Below, one piece after another: positions 1 to 10,047 of a DNA stretch of 64,000 bases (position 1 is the stretch's first letter; each line of letters opens with the position of its first letter). This DNA comes from Ignavibacteria bacterium (lineage in GTDB: Bacteria > Bacteroidota > Ignavibacteria > Tepidaquicellales > Tepidaquicellaceae). A model generated the notes under the pieces. The model saw only the letters and a program-made list of their open reading frames with translations, was not told where the DNA came from and made no database searches. Made by a program: the position numbers and the translations under genes. The stretch lies in the NCBI GenBank assembly GCA_016709315.1, contig JADJMZ010000001.1, positions 1,240,001 to 1,304,000 of the forward strand. Reading direction: 5' to 3'.

Positions 1-838
1 TTTCACCGGAAGGAGGATTGTATCCGATGATCCCGTCGAATGTATTTGTATTGCCTTCTTTAACCTCTATGAGCAGACCCGATCCGGTTTTATTTCTTTC
101 GGAATAAATTTTCGGATCGTCTATAAACTCAAATATATTAAGTCTGTCAAGGCGCTCTTTCATTTCCTGAAAAGATTTTGAAGTAATGAATTTATTCTTG
201 TCCAGATGAAGTTCGCGCAGTATAACGTTTTCTTCTGTTGTTTCATTGCCTTTGATCTTAACCTGATCAATTTTGACTCTGGAATTCTCAGTTACAAAAA
301 GTTCTAATTTTAGTTTATTCTTTTCTCCAGATTTATATACTGAAATATCCTTTACGCTGATTTTAGCAAAAGGAAGTTCTTTAGCTTCATAAGTTTTCAG
401 AAGCTCCAGTAAATCATCATTAAGAATCGCTTCATTCAGCACGTCGCCTTGTTTTGTTATAAATAAATTCAGAATTTCATTATCATTTAAAACTGTATTT
501 CCGTCAATTAGAATTTCTCCGATAACAACTTTTTCTCCTTCATTAATTTTCAGAGTAATATCCGCAAAAGAAGAGTCTTCACTATAAAAAACGCTTTCTT
601 CTTCAAACTTTGTAAAAAGAAAACCGGAAGACTTATATTTATCCCGAATAGTTTTAAGATCAATCCTGAACTGCTCTTCTTTAAAATTACCATCTTTTTT
701 GGAAAGCATAAGTTCAAGTATGTTACCCTTTGTAAGATATTCATTACCGCTAATTTCGATAGATGAGATCTTAGTCTGTGCATTTAAGCAGAATAAGGGA
801 ATAAGAATAAAAAATAATATTGGAGGAAATTTAATCAT
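1..838 (-). CDS. Omp85/BamA-like POTRA-domain protein, N-terminal part (cut by window edge)
   Basis: The minus-strand frame is open from an ATG at 838 to the window edge, giving about 279 residues of an N-terminus. It starts with a hydrophobic signal peptide ending near LFCLNAQ. Three POTRA-like segments follow, each with the pattern I-x-G-N near its start (EISGNEYL, LIDGNTVL, KIKGNETT) and a strand near its end. The last visible residues (KEGNTNTFDGIIGYNPPSG) look like the first strands of a membrane barrel. This layout fits BamA/TamA-type outer-membrane assembly proteins of the Omp85 superfamily. The barrel itself lies outside the window, so BamA, TamA or a patatin-fused relative cannot be told apart. 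Confidence 0.75.
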   Translation of the reverse strand, partial: MIKFPPILFFILIPLFCLNAQTKISSIEISGNEYLTKGNILELMLSKKDGNFKEEQFRIDLKTIRDKYKSSGFLFTKFEEESVFYSEDSSFADITLKINEGEKVVIGEILIDGNTVLNDNEILNLFITKQGDVLNEAILNDDLLELLKTYEAKELPFAKISVKDISVYKSGEKNKLKLELFVTENSRVKIDQVKIKGNETTEENVILRELHLDKNKFITSKSFQEMKERLDRLNIFEFIDDPKIYSERNKTGSGLLIEVKEGNTNTFDGIIGYNPPSGE

Positions 839-1432
839 GATCTGTAGTATAATCTAATTCAAATGAAAGAAAATTAAAACTTAATTAAAATATGACTTTG
901 AAATTATTTCCCACTTATACTTCCGGGATACATTTTCTCATTCTCAGAAAGGTCAGATGTTAGATTAACTACAAGTGTTAAGTAAAAGTTTAAATATTTA
1001 AGTTTTACTTACATATAAAATACATAACTGTTTTCACTTAAAAATATTTCCTGCTTAAAAATTCAGAAATAAGCTGCAGAACCTCTGTCAATCTTTTATC
1101 TTGAAACTGAACATTAAAATTACGATTTTGAATTCAGTTTAAAAGAAATCAATCAATACCAGACACTTTTAATCTTTTTTAAGCTATAGAGTAACTAATT
1201 TTATCAGGTAAAGGTCTTATTATTAAGTTTTATTGCATGACAGCTTTCCGGAGCAATTACCGCTAAAAATTATCCACTTCGGTTATTCATAATTATACTG
1301 TTATAAGCAATACTGAAAATTTCAGATTACATAATATTGCTGATTTTAAAATTATTTTTTAAAAATAAACTGATACTGTAAATTTTTGCAGATGACAAAC
1401 AAAGTTAATCAGAACTAACACATTAAGCTTAT
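839..1432. other. Gene-free AT-rich spacer between divergent genes
   Basis: About 590 bases between the minus-strand POTRA gene and cmk. All frames are broken by stops, and I see no tRNA-like cloverleaf, no array and no strong hairpin. It must hold the promoters of both flanking genes, but I cannot place them. Confidence 0.6.
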
Positions 1433-2089
1433 ATGGAAAAAATTATCGTTGCCATTGACGGACCTTCGGGGACAGGCAAAAGCACTACAGCAAGACTTCT
1501 TGCGGAAAAATTAGGTTTTTTATATATAGACAGCGGGGCAATGTACAGAGCAATAACTTATGAACTGCTGGCAAATGATGTCAAACCGACAGATATAAAA
1601 AAGATCCTTCAGCTTACACAAAATTCAAAAATGTCTTTTGAAGGCGAAGAGTTTATTCTCAACGGCAAAAATATTACCAAAGAGATCCGTTCTCTTGAAG
1701 TAACTAATAAGGTCAGCAGCGTAAGCGCAATAAAGGAAATCAGGAAAGTGCTGGTGGATAAACAGAGAGAATTTGCAAAGGACACGAGTGTAGTTATGGA
1801 CGGAAGGGATATTGGAACTGTTGTTTTCCCCGACGCTAATTTTAAGTTTTTTCTTGTTTGTGACCTTAAAACAAGAGCTGCCAGAAGAAGACAGGATTTT
1901 ATAGACCACGGTTTGAGGATACCTATAGAAAAAATCATGGTGGAACTCAGTAAAAGAGATAAAATAGATTCTTCAAGAAAGGAAAGTCCGCTAAAAAAAG
2001 CGAAGGATGCGATTGAAGTAAATACGACAAATATGATCATTGAAGAGCAGGTGAATTATTTATTAAGAAAAGTAAAAGGTCTGGACTAA
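1433..2089 (+). CDS. cmk: Cytidylate (CMP/dCMP) kinase
   Basis: The enzyme phosphorylates CMP and dCMP with ATP in the cytosol, feeding pyrimidine nucleotides to RNA, DNA and lipid synthesis. The 218-residue protein has the P-loop GPSGTGKST at residues 10-18, the NMP-binding segment DSGAMYRA just after it, and the conserved MDGRDIGTVVFP near residue 122, all diagnostic of the Cmk family. The C-terminal lid with RRR and SxRKESPLKKA is also typical. Length is normal for the family. It lies 150 bases before rpsA on the same strand, the common cmk-rpsA pairing seen in many bacteria. Confidence 0.97.
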   Translation: MEKIIVAIDGPSGTGKSTTARLLAEKLGFLYIDSGAMYRAITYELLANDVKPTDIKKILQLTQNSKMSFEGEEFILNGKNITKEIRSLEVTNKVSSVSAIKEIRKVLVDKQREFAKDTSVVMDGRDIGTVVFPDANFKFFLVCDLKTRAARRRQDFIDHGLRIPIEKIMVELSKRDKIDSSRKESPLKKAKDAIEVNTTNMIIEEQVNYLLRKVKGLD

Positions 2090-2239
2090 GAAATTCAGTC
2101 TGATATTATATAAATTTTTTTAACAAAGCCCGTTACCGGGAATTAACTAACTTAAACCCTTCTGAAATGATTTACTAAAATTCAGAAGATAAAAATCAAT
2201 CTCCGGAAAAGTCCGGCGATGAGAAGGAAATAATAAAAA

Positions 2240-4207
2240 ATGGCAGAAACAGAAACAGAAAAAATTCTGGTTGAAGAAAAGGTGATTGCTCCAACCGATA
2301 AAATCGCAGCAAATCCAAAAGAAGATAAGGACAAGATTAAAATTCTTGTAAGCGATTATGATGAGGATGAATATACGAAAATGCTTGCTCTTTATGAAAG
2401 AACATTTAATGTCATAAAGGAAAATGAACTCGTGAAAGGCAGAATCGTCGCAATCAACGGCGAGGATGTTCTTATAGACATTGGTTCAAAATCAGACGGA
2501 AGAGTTTCCGTAAATGAATTCAGCGATGCAAGTGAAATTGCAGTCGGAAATGAAATAGAAGTTTTCCTTGAGAAGATAGAAGACAGGGAAGGACAGCTTG
2601 TACTTTCAAAGAAGAAAGCGGATTCGATGAAGATGTGGGACAGAATAGTGGATGCGCAGAAAGACGGAACAGTTGTAAAAGGAAAATGTATCAGAAGGAT
2701 CAAAGGCGGATTTGTAGTGGACCTTAGCGGATTGTCAGCATTCCTTCCCGGTTCGCAAATTGATACAAAACCAATCAGGGATTACGATGAATATGTAGGA
2801 AAGACAATGGACTTTAAGGTTATAAAGGTCAATAATCAGAACGAGAATATAATTATTTCACACAAGGTCCTGATTGAGGAATCAATGGCTGGACAGAGAG
2901 AAGATCTTCTGAAGACTATTCAGAAAGGAATGACTCTGAAGGCAGTTGTAAAAGCAATTACAGACTTCGGTGTGTTCGTAGATCTTGGCGGACTCGACGG
3001 ATTAGTTCATATTACTGATCTTTCATGGGGAAGAATAAATCATCCGAGCGATGTAGTAAAGCTTGATCAGAATATTGAAGTTTTTGTGCTTGAGTTCGAT
3101 CCTGAAAAACAAAGAGTATATCTTGGCTTGAAACAATTGCAGAAACATCCATGGGATGATGTACAGAATAAATATCACATCGGAGATAAAGTTTCAGGTA
3201 AGGTAGTTTCTCTGACAGAATACGGAGCATTCATTGAAATCGAAAAAGGCATAGAAGGTCTTATTCATATCAGTGAAATGTCATGGACACAGCATATTAC
3301 CAATCCGACACAGATGGTTTCAATGGGACAGGTAGTCGAGGCGCAGATACTTACGATTGATTCTGACAATAAGAAACTTTCTCTCGGAATGAAGCAGCTT
3401 ACTCCGAATCCGTGGCAGAGTCTTTTAGATAAATTTCCGGTTGGTACGAAACATAAAGGAAAGGTCTGCAATATTACCAACTTCGGTATATTTGTCGAAC
3501 TTGAAGAAGGCGTTGATGGTCTTGTACATATTTCAGATATGTCATGGACAAAAAAGATATTCGATATAGGCGATTTTGTAAAAGTAGGAGACGATCTCGA
3601 AGTAGTAATCCTCGGAGTGGATGTAGCAAATCAAAGGATCTCACTTGGAAGAAAACAGCTTCTCGAAAATCCATGGGATTCGCTTGAAGATAAATACAAA
3701 GCCGGAACTGAAGCTGAATGCAAAGTGATTAAACCTATTGAAAAGGGAATCATTGTCGAACTTCCTGATCAGGTGGATTCATTTATTCCAGCATCGCAGT
3801 TGTCAACAACTCCTGTAAAGAACTTTGGTGAGTTATTTAAAGTCGGGGATAAGCTTAAAGCAGAAGTGATCGAATTTGACAAGACAAATAAGAAGGTTGT
3901 ACTTTCAGTTATTGAATATCTGAAAGATAAAGATGATAAAGAGATAGATGATTACATTAACAGATTCAAACTTCCGAAAAAATTCTCTACTAAAGATATT
4001 CAGGAGAAGACAAGAAGTTTCGAATCCGAGCAGATAGATTTTAAGATCGAAGATATAATAGGTGAAGATGTTCCTGAAATAAATCATCCTCCTGTTACGG
4101 AAGTTACTGCTGAAGCCAATGCTGAAGTTAAATCTGAATCAACGGTTAAAGAAAATCCTGCAGCAGCGACTGTGTCTGAAGATAAGAAAAACGAAGCAAC
4201 GGTCTAA
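2240..4207 (+). CDS. rpsA: 30S ribosomal protein S1
   Basis: S1 binds mRNA on the small ribosomal subunit and helps initiation on structured or SD-poor messages. The 655-residue protein has an acidic N-terminal extension (1-55) followed by six S1 repeats at about 60-128, 142-208, 225-296, 312-382, 397-466 and 483-552. Repeats 3 to 5 are the most alike, with the GFV.. and GLVHISD/GLIHISEMSW signatures. A low-complexity Glu/Ala/Val tail ends the protein. A purine-rich GAGAAGGA lies about 12 bases before the ATG, preceded by a small CCGG hairpin that could take part in leader control. The gene is followed by a clear terminator. Confidence 0.97.
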   Translation: MAETETEKILVEEKVIAPTDKIAANPKEDKDKIKILVSDYDEDEYTKMLALYERTFNVIKENELVKGRIVAINGEDVLIDIGSKSDGRVSVNEFSDASEIAVGNEIEVFLEKIEDREGQLVLSKKKADSMKMWDRIVDAQKDGTVVKGKCIRRIKGGFVVDLSGLSAFLPGSQIDTKPIRDYDEYVGKTMDFKVIKVNNQNENIIISHKVLIEESMAGQREDLLKTIQKGMTLKAVVKAITDFGVFVDLGGLDGLVHITDLSWGRINHPSDVVKLDQNIEVFVLEFDPEKQRVYLGLKQLQKHPWDDVQNKYHIGDKVSGKVVSLTEYGAFIEIEKGIEGLIHISEMSWTQHITNPTQMVSMGQVVEAQILTIDSDNKKLSLGMKQLTPNPWQSLLDKFPVGTKHKGKVCNITNFGIFVELEEGVDGLVHISDMSWTKKIFDIGDFVKVGDDLEVVILGVDVANQRISLGRKQLLENPWDSLEDKYKAGTEAECKVIKPIEKGIIVELPDQVDSFIPASQLSTTPVKNFGELFKVGDKLKAEVIEFDKTNKKVVLSVIEYLKDKDDKEIDDYINRFKLPKKFSTKDIQEKTRSFESEQIDFKIEDIIGEDVPEINHPPVTEVTAEANAEVKSESTVKENPAAATVSEDKKNEATV

Positions 4208-4234
4208 AAAGAATAAGATCATAAAGATTCAAAA

Positions 4235-4270
4235 AGCTCTGAAAAGAAATTTTCAGGGCTTTTTTTGTTT
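4235..4270 (+). terminator. Rho-independent terminator of rpsA
   Basis: An 11-bp stem (AGCTCTGAAAA paired with TTTTCAGGGCT, one G-T wobble) with a GAAA loop is followed at once by a T7 run. It lies 28 bases after the rpsA stop codon. Confidence 0.9.
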
Positions 4271-4565
4271 TAATGGCTGTACAGTATCTGACTTGCTGAC
4301 CTAATTGCGCCGGATAGATTTTTAGATATGAAATTTATTAATATTGTTTTTGAATTGTTCAGTTTACATACTGTGCAATTTTTTTTAATACATCAGATTG
4401 TCTGTAAATAAGTCTCAGGACCGAAAAATTTTTTCACATCTGAAAGATTAAAGGAAACAGAAATTAGGAAATTAAAATATTAATCTATTTCCAAAAGGAC
4501 TTTAACGATAACACAGAGAAAGCCCTTATGAAATCAACAAGTACTCCGATTATATGAATCTATAC

Positions 4566-5210
4566 TCAATTCTGATGATGAATATCCCTGATGCATCTTA
4601 CTGACAATCCGCAGTCAAACTGCATGGAAGAAAAATCCGCTTTATCCGATTCAAAGCTCAGAGTTAAGAATGCAGGAAATTTATGTCCATTAAGATCAGG
4701 TTCATATAAATCCTTACTCCACCAGAAACCATAAGTATGCATATACTGAAACAATTTATCCGAGCATATCCAGCCACCTGGAAGAGCTTTGAAATGACTG
4801 CTGTCATCAGCATCAAGATTAGGAGATGCCCAGTGAGTCGCCTTATTTTCTTTTAATTTGCCACCAGCTTCATCAGGTCCTCCAAGAAAATCAATAAGAT
4901 CTAACCATTCTTTATTATCAGGTATATGCCAACCTTCAGGAGCTAATTCTCTCTGGTCAGTTACTGCAGCCCTGTTGTATAATTTACCATAAACTCTGCC
5001 GTTGCAATGATTAAAATTGTAATAACAATAGTGTGGTCCTTCAGATTTCCAGTCTTCGAAAGTCAATGCTTCGGGAATTAAATCTCCGTTCCGGAATTTA
5101 TTTACATTTAGATTCTTTGGCATCCAGCACTGAGTTCCGATTTTTACATAAAGAAGCGGAGCTAAATCAATATCCATTTTCTTTTCCTGTTCTAATGAAA
5201 TTTTTTGCAT
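4566..5210 (-). CDS. FISUMP-domain protein (Fibrobacter succinogenes major paralogous domain)
   Basis: The 214-residue protein opens its domain with IGTQCWMPKNLNVNKFRNGD, the family's IGxQxWMxxNL signature. It continues with a cysteine-containing loop (YYNFNHCNGRVYGKLYNRAAV), EGWHIPDNKEW and the closing SVRCIRD, so the whole domain is present. Members are mostly extracellular proteins of unknown function in Bacteroidota and Fibrobacteres. This one has no signal peptide, lipobox or sorting tail. It is either cytoplasmic or has lost its export signal. It stands alone, with gene-free DNA on both sides. Confidence 0.8.
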   Translation of the reverse strand: MQKISLEQEKKMDIDLAPLLYVKIGTQCWMPKNLNVNKFRNGDLIPEALTFEDWKSEGPHYCYYNFNHCNGRVYGKLYNRAAVTDQRELAPEGWHIPDNKEWLDLIDFLGGPDEAGGKLKENKATHWASPNLDADDSSHFKALPGGWICSDKLFQYMHTYGFWWSKDLYEPDLNGHKFPAFLTLSFESDKADFSSMQFDCGLSVRCIRDIHHQN

Positions 5211-5720
5211 GATATTAAAATTTGAATTAATGAAATCAGTTAATTTAAACTAACATTTTTTTAATTATCTTTGCGGATTTTTTTCCAGGGTATTGAGGAA
5301 AGAAATGTATGAATTGCGGATAAAAAGAGATATAAAAATTTCGAACACATCTTTCCCATCATTAATATTCCGCATTGCGTTTCATGTTATCAACAGTATA
5401 ACATACTCATTACAGTGTCAAAATAATATCCATTATTTTGTATACAATTTGCTTTTTGATAAACGCGGATTGATTATCTTTAACTAACGAAAATTTAATC
5501 TAACTGGTCAGGTATATGGTTTATGAGAAATCATACAATACAATAATCTAAGGAAATGATGCTTTTAGAAAATATTTTTGCAGATATTTCTGCAATTACT
5601 GTTTAATTATAATTTTGTATTATTGCCATTCTGACTAAAACAATATTCGGGTAAGCAATATGTCATACGAAGTAAATACTACTAACGCATACACTTTGAT
5701 TTTAATACACAAAAAAATTT
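5211..5720. other. Gene-poor spacer with a Bacteroidota-type -7 motif
   Basis: About 510 bases between divergent genes. A plus-strand TATCTTTGC at roughly 5265-5273 matches the Bacteroidota sigma-A -7 consensus TAnnTTTG. A 64-codon TTG-start frame follows at 5293-5487, but its composition is like random AT-rich DNA and I do not call it a gene. I see nothing else here. Confidence 0.4.
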
Positions 5721-6617
5721 ATGAATGAATCCGTACAAAAAAGATACGGATCAGCTATGGCAATTGCTTCAGCTTTAGCAGGTTTTTTATTTCTTGCATT
5801 TGTAAGTGTGCTTATAAAACTCGAAGAAAAAGGTTCTGCTTCAATTGAATGGATCGTATTCATACAATATTCTACATGCCTGACAATAATAACTGTTATT
5901 TCATTAAAAACTAAATTCCGGTCTTTAAGAACTGAACATCTAAAGTATCATATCATAAGAGGAATTACAGGTGTTCTGGCTTTTACATTTTATGTAATTG
6001 CCATTACAAAAATCCCTCTCGTAAATGCCACTCTGCTTAACAATACTACGCCTTTATTTATACCGGTAATTACACTGATATGGCTTAAGAAAAGAATTGA
6101 TAAAAATATATGGTGGGGAATTTCAACAGGTCTGATTGGAATAATAATAATTTTAAAACCCAGTGTTAGTTTATTGTTAAAACCCGGAGATCTCTACGGA
6201 CTTGCTTCCGGAATAATACTCGCAATTTCTTATGTTGCTCTGAGAATACTTACCAAAACGGAATCATTCGCGACTATCATATTTTATTATTCATTAGTTG
6301 CTTCCGTTTTGTCACTTCCTTTTGCTATTAATAACTGGACTAATCCAAGTCTGCATATCTGGATTTACGGAATATTATCGGGAGTATTCTTTATGAGTTA
6401 CCTTTATCTTTTACAATATGCATACAGATTAATTGAACCTGTAAAACTCTCGCCTTTCAACTACACTGTTGTAGTTTATACAGGTGTGCTGGACTGGATA
6501 CTGTTTAATTATGTTCCTGATTTATCTTCAATTATCGGAATAATATTAGTAACTGCCGGAGGAATATTTGCAATAACGCTTCATGAAAAAGACCATAAGG
6601 AAATGAAACATCCTTGA
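5721..6617 (+). CDS. EamA/DMT-family transporter
   Basis: A 298-residue integral membrane protein with about ten hydrophobic helices in two homologous halves, as in the drug/metabolite transporter (RhaT/YdcZ/EamA) superfamily. The first EamA repeat carries the usual GVLAFTFYVIAIT...NATLLNNTTPLFIP segment, where a helix break precedes the half-repeat end. The second half ends with GIILVTAGGIFAITLHEK. Such proteins export small metabolites or amino acids from the cytoplasm. The substrate cannot be read from sequence. It is a single-gene unit, with no SD-like site before the ATG. Confidence 0.85.
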   Translation: MNESVQKRYGSAMAIASALAGFLFLAFVSVLIKLEEKGSASIEWIVFIQYSTCLTIITVISLKTKFRSLRTEHLKYHIIRGITGVLAFTFYVIAITKIPLVNATLLNNTTPLFIPVITLIWLKKRIDKNIWWGISTGLIGIIIILKPSVSLLLKPGDLYGLASGIILAISYVALRILTKTESFATIIFYYSLVASVLSLPFAINNWTNPSLHIWIYGILSGVFFMSYLYLLQYAYRLIEPVKLSPFNYTVVVYTGVLDWILFNYVPDLSSIIGIILVTAGGIFAITLHEKDHKEMKHP

Positions 6618-6733
6618 ATAATACATTTTTTTCCTAAGATTTTTCGTTGAGATTTTTTGTTGTTGATAGTATTACAAGATGAATCTAAGTATTAAATTTT
6701 TTTGAACAAACAAATTTAAACAAGTATTTATTA

Positions 6734-7426
6734 ATGTCGCTTAAAGTAATCGGAACGGGTCTTGGACGAACAGGTACTTACTCTCTCAAACTGGCGCTCG
6801 AACTTCTCGGGTTTGGAAAATGCTATCACATGACTGAGTTATTTCAAAACCCTGAAGGATTAAAACATTTTCTTCAGGCGGAAAAAGGTGAGAAGGTAAG
6901 ATGGGATGAACTTTTTCAGGGATACAAATCAGCCGTTGATTATCCGGCGGCCAGATATTATAAACAAATAACCGTACAATATCCTGAAGCAAAAGTAATT
7001 CATACTCACAGAGATCCCGATGAATGGTATGATAGCGCATTGAAGACTATATTCCTGGCTCGTAATCTTACAATAAGCCGGTTAATCAAATTTGGTTTGA
7101 AGTATCCTGTCTCAAGAGTTGTACAAAAGAGATTTCATGTTTTCAGATACAACAGGAAACTAATGACGCTTGAATTCGGGAATGACCTCTTCGATAGAAG
7201 AAAAGTATTAAAAGCATTTGAACAGCATACAGAAAATGTTGTTAAGAGAATTCCTTCAGACCGCTTACTTATATTCAAAGCATCCGATGGATGGGAACCG
7301 CTTTGCAGGTTTCTGAATGTAACGGTTCCGAAAGATGAATTTCCTTATTCAAATACCAGGGATGAGTTTTTGAAAAGAATTGATATTATAGGAAGAGGAG
7401 ATTTCTTACAGGATTATAAAGCATAA
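6734..7426 (+). CDS. Sulfotransferase family protein
   Basis: The 230-residue protein begins with VIGTGLGRTGTYSLKLAL, the 5'-phosphosulfate-binding loop of PAPS-dependent sulfotransferases in the Sulfotransfer_4 type. The later segment VIHTHRDPDEWYDSAL matches the 3'-phosphate-binding arginine region (RDPxxWYxS). A C-terminal WEPLCRFLNVTVPKDEFPYSNT block, also family-typical, is present. The likely reaction is transfer of sulfate from PAPS to a hydroxyl or amine of a lipid, glycan or small molecule. The acceptor is unknown. It sits just upstream of the 7.6-15.8 kb cluster, but a 198-base gap makes co-transcription uncertain. Confidence 0.85.
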   Translation: MSLKVIGTGLGRTGTYSLKLALELLGFGKCYHMTELFQNPEGLKHFLQAEKGEKVRWDELFQGYKSAVDYPAARYYKQITVQYPEAKVIHTHRDPDEWYDSALKTIFLARNLTISRLIKFGLKYPVSRVVQKRFHVFRYNRKLMTLEFGNDLFDRRKVLKAFEQHTENVVKRIPSDRLLIFKASDGWEPLCRFLNVTVPKDEFPYSNTRDEFLKRIDIIGRGDFLQDYKA

Positions 7427-7624
7427 AAGCGATCTGAGCATTATAGGTTACTGATATTCGATTGAGATGCTCTGTCAGTTACCGAAAATTTTTTTGTTAA
7501 TTACTTTTGTTTATGATGTTTAAAAATCTTGATTCCACAAATTACATATTGAATATTAAAACCCTATTCATACAGCAGAATTCTACATTAAGCCCTAATC
7601 GGTGCTTGGATTTAGAATTATTAT

Positions 7625-8575
7625 TTGCTAAATTATTTTTATAAAAACAGAATGGATAATCTCAAAAACAATATTCTAAAAACGCTGTTGTATTATGATA
7701 TCTTCAGACATCCTCTGAAGTCTGATGAAATATTTTCTCTCCTTCCGCAAAATTCAGTTACTAAAAATGACATCAGCAATGTACTGAAACAGATATCAAA
7801 AGAGAATCAAACTGTTTATTCAAAGGATGATTATTATTTCATAGGAAAAAATGAAAATTATATTGAATTGAGAAGATCCAGAGAGATGTATTCTAAAAAA
7901 AGCTGGAAGACAGCAAGGTTTATAACTCATATTATTAAAAGATTTCCTTTTGTGCGGGCTGTATTTATTACAGGTTCGCTTTCCAAAAACAGTTCAATCC
8001 CCGACAGCGACCTTGATTTTATGGTAGTAACAGAGAAAAACCGTCTATGGATCAGCAGAACTTTGTTAATGCTGTTCAAAAAAATTCTTCTTTTTAACAG
8101 TCATAAATACTTCTGTATAAATTATTTTGTTTCTGAGGATTCTCTCGTCATCAGTGAAAAAAACATATTCATTGCGACGGAGATAGCACACATAAAATCC
8201 ACATTTAATTCCGGCATGATGTTTAAATTCCTTGAAGCGAATTCATGGATAAAAGAATTTTTTCCGAATTACAGAACCGGAGATCCTTATTTTAATTCAT
8301 CCGGTTTCAAGGTCAATAACAGGAAAAGTTATTTTCAGAGTATTGCGGAAATTATCTTTATGGGAAAGACAGGTGATAAACTTGATGTTAATTTCAGAGA
8401 GAAAACTATTAAGCACTGGAATAAAAAGTATTCGAATTATGACAAGGAAGAAAGAGAACGGCTTTTTACTTCAACTTCAGGCGTTTCAAAGACACATCCC
8501 GGGAATATGCAGAAAGTGATTTTAAACAATTACAGGGAAAGACTAAAAAGATTTAATCTGGAATGGAATGAATAA
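7625..8575 (+). CDS. Nucleotidyltransferase-superfamily protein with N-terminal winged-helix-like region
   Basis: Residues 111-137 (VRAVFITGSLSKNSSIPDSDLDF) hold the pol-beta-type nucleotidyltransferase motif: GS at 117-118 and catalytic D129-x-D131. The first 90 residues (LLYYDIFRHPLKSDEIFSLL..) look like a winged-helix DNA-binding-type fold. The rest is hydrophilic and family-specific. The start is uncertain: an internal ATG at 7652 (MDNLKNN) is as likely as 7625. The gene overlaps the radical SAM gene by 8 bases and is first in a seven-gene operon. It could transfer a nucleotide to a small molecule or protein in that pathway, or regulate it. No substrate can be named. Confidence 0.75.
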   Translation: MLNYFYKNRMDNLKNNILKTLLYYDIFRHPLKSDEIFSLLPQNSVTKNDISNVLKQISKENQTVYSKDDYYFIGKNENYIELRRSREMYSKKSWKTARFITHIIKRFPFVRAVFITGSLSKNSSIPDSDLDFMVVTEKNRLWISRTLLMLFKKILLFNSHKYFCINYFVSEDSLVISEKNIFIATEIAHIKSTFNSGMMFKFLEANSWIKEFFPNYRTGDPYFNSSGFKVNNRKSYFQSIAEIIFMGKTGDKLDVNFREKTIKHWNKKYSNYDKEERERLFTSTSGVSKTHPGNMQKVILNNYRERLKRFNLEWNE

Positions 8576-10043
8576 AATCCTTCTTGCAAGTTCTTACTTT
8601 CTTAAACATGACCCTAAGGAATACAATGCAATGAATCTGTATGCTCCTTTAGGCACACTATACGCCGCCTCATATCTGAAGCAGAAGGGATATAAAGTTA
8701 ATCTTTTTGATACAATGCTTGCAGATTCCGAAACTGATTTAATTAGAGAGCTGAAAATTCACAAGCCGGATATTTTTGTGATATATGATGACGGATTTAA
8801 TTATCTGACAAAAATGTGTCTTACCCGAATGAGAGAAGCTGCTTTCAAAATGAGTAAGATAGCGGCTGAATCCGGTTGTAAAGTAATTATATCCGGCTCG
8901 GATGCTACTGATCATCTTGATAAATATTTTAAGCAAAAAGCTGATTACATCATCTGCGGAGAAGGAGAAATTACACTTGGCGAGATCGCAGATTATCTTA
9001 ACAGTGCATCTGATAAAGATCTCACTGAAATTGATGGTCTTGCTTTTATAAAAAATAATGAGATATATAAAACAGGTAAAAGAACTGTTATTAAAAATCC
9101 TGATCTGCTTCCGTTTCCGGACAGAAGTCTGATAGATACTGAAAGATACAAAGACCTTTGGTACAGGCATCACGGATATTTTTCAATGAATGTAGTGACG
9201 ACAAGAGGGTGCCCGTATCACTGCAACTGGTGCGCAAAGCCGATTTACGGACAGGTATATAATTCAAGAAGTCCGGAGAATGTAGCAGCAGAACTGAAAT
9301 TTCTGAAGGAAACTTATTCACCTGATCATATCTGGTTTTGCGATGATATTTTCGGATTAAAACCAAACTGGATAAATAAGTTCGATGAAATTGTAAATAA
9401 AGAAAACGCTAAAATTAAATTTAAATGTTTATCAAGAGCTGATCTGCTTTTAAAGGAAAACAACATTTCGCATCTTGCCGGCGCCGGATGCGATTCTGTC
9501 TGGATTGGCGCGGAGTCAGGTTCACAGAAAATACTTGATGCAATGGATAAAGGTACAAAAGTCGAACAGATTTATGAATCCAGAAAGCTTCTTAAGAAAA
9601 ATAATATAAAGACTTGCTTCTTTCTTCAGTTCGGATATTCAGGAGAGACAAAAGAAGAAATTGAAATGACAATCAAAATGGTAAAGGACCTGATGCCTGA
9701 TGATATTGGAATATCAGTGTCTTACCCTTTGCCCGGCACAAAGTTTTACGACAGGGTTTTGACGCAGATGAAAAGTAAGCAAAACTGGGAAAGGTCTGAT
9801 GATTTTGAAATGATGTTTGAAGGTGAATACACAACGGGTTATTATAAAATACTTCATCAGAAAATTCATAAGGAATTCCGGGCGCTTCAAATCATCAAAG
9901 AACCTGTTAAAAGGATGAGCTCTCTCTGGAAGCTGCCGTTTTATTTAGCGGGCTGGTTTTGGAATTCAGTTAAGCTGAAGAAATCAGAGCATGTAGAAAA
10001 AAGTAATAAGAATATTTTGAAACTAAAGGAAGCGGTTAGTTAA
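8568..10043 (+). CDS. B12-binding-domain radical SAM enzyme
   Basis: The 491-residue protein has an N-terminal Rossmann-like cobalamin-binding-type region (1-145, with APLGTLYAASYLKQKGYKV and GEGE), but no DxHxxG base-off motif. A radical SAM core follows, with the 4Fe-4S cysteines C215, C219 and C222 in RGCPYHCNWC. Downstream come the GAESGSQKILDAMDKG strand and SYPLPGTKFYDRV. The C-terminal 90 residues are basic and aromatic and may touch membrane. Relatives methylate or rearrange lipids, hopanoids, tetrapyrroles and peptides. Position in the operon suggests a C-methylation or ring/chain rearrangement of the cluster product. The exact reaction is unknown. Confidence 0.85.
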   Translation: MNKILLASSYFLKHDPKEYNAMNLYAPLGTLYAASYLKQKGYKVNLFDTMLADSETDLIRELKIHKPDIFVIYDDGFNYLTKMCLTRMREAAFKMSKIAAESGCKVIISGSDATDHLDKYFKQKADYIICGEGEITLGEIADYLNSASDKDLTEIDGLAFIKNNEIYKTGKRTVIKNPDLLPFPDRSLIDTERYKDLWYRHHGYFSMNVVTTRGCPYHCNWCAKPIYGQVYNSRSPENVAAELKFLKETYSPDHIWFCDDIFGLKPNWINKFDEIVNKENAKIKFKCLSRADLLLKENNISHLAGAGCDSVWIGAESGSQKILDAMDKGTKVEQIYESRKLLKKNNIKTCFFLQFGYSGETKEEIEMTIKMVKDLMPDDIGISVSYPLPGTKFYDRVLTQMKSKQNWERSDDFEMMFEGEYTTGYYKILHQKIHKEFRALQIIKEPVKRMSSLWKLPFYLAGWFWNSVKLKKSEHVEKSNKNILKLKEAVS

Positions 10044-10047
10044 AAAA

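Noticed and set aside
839..1432. Hidden RNA gene in the long gap before cmk
   Set aside because: No cloverleaf, conserved loop or terminator-like hairpin could be found by eye.
5293..5487. 64-codon plus-strand frame with TTG start
   Set aside because: No recognisable domain or signal, composition like non-coding AT-rich DNA; only a weak promoter-like motif supports it.
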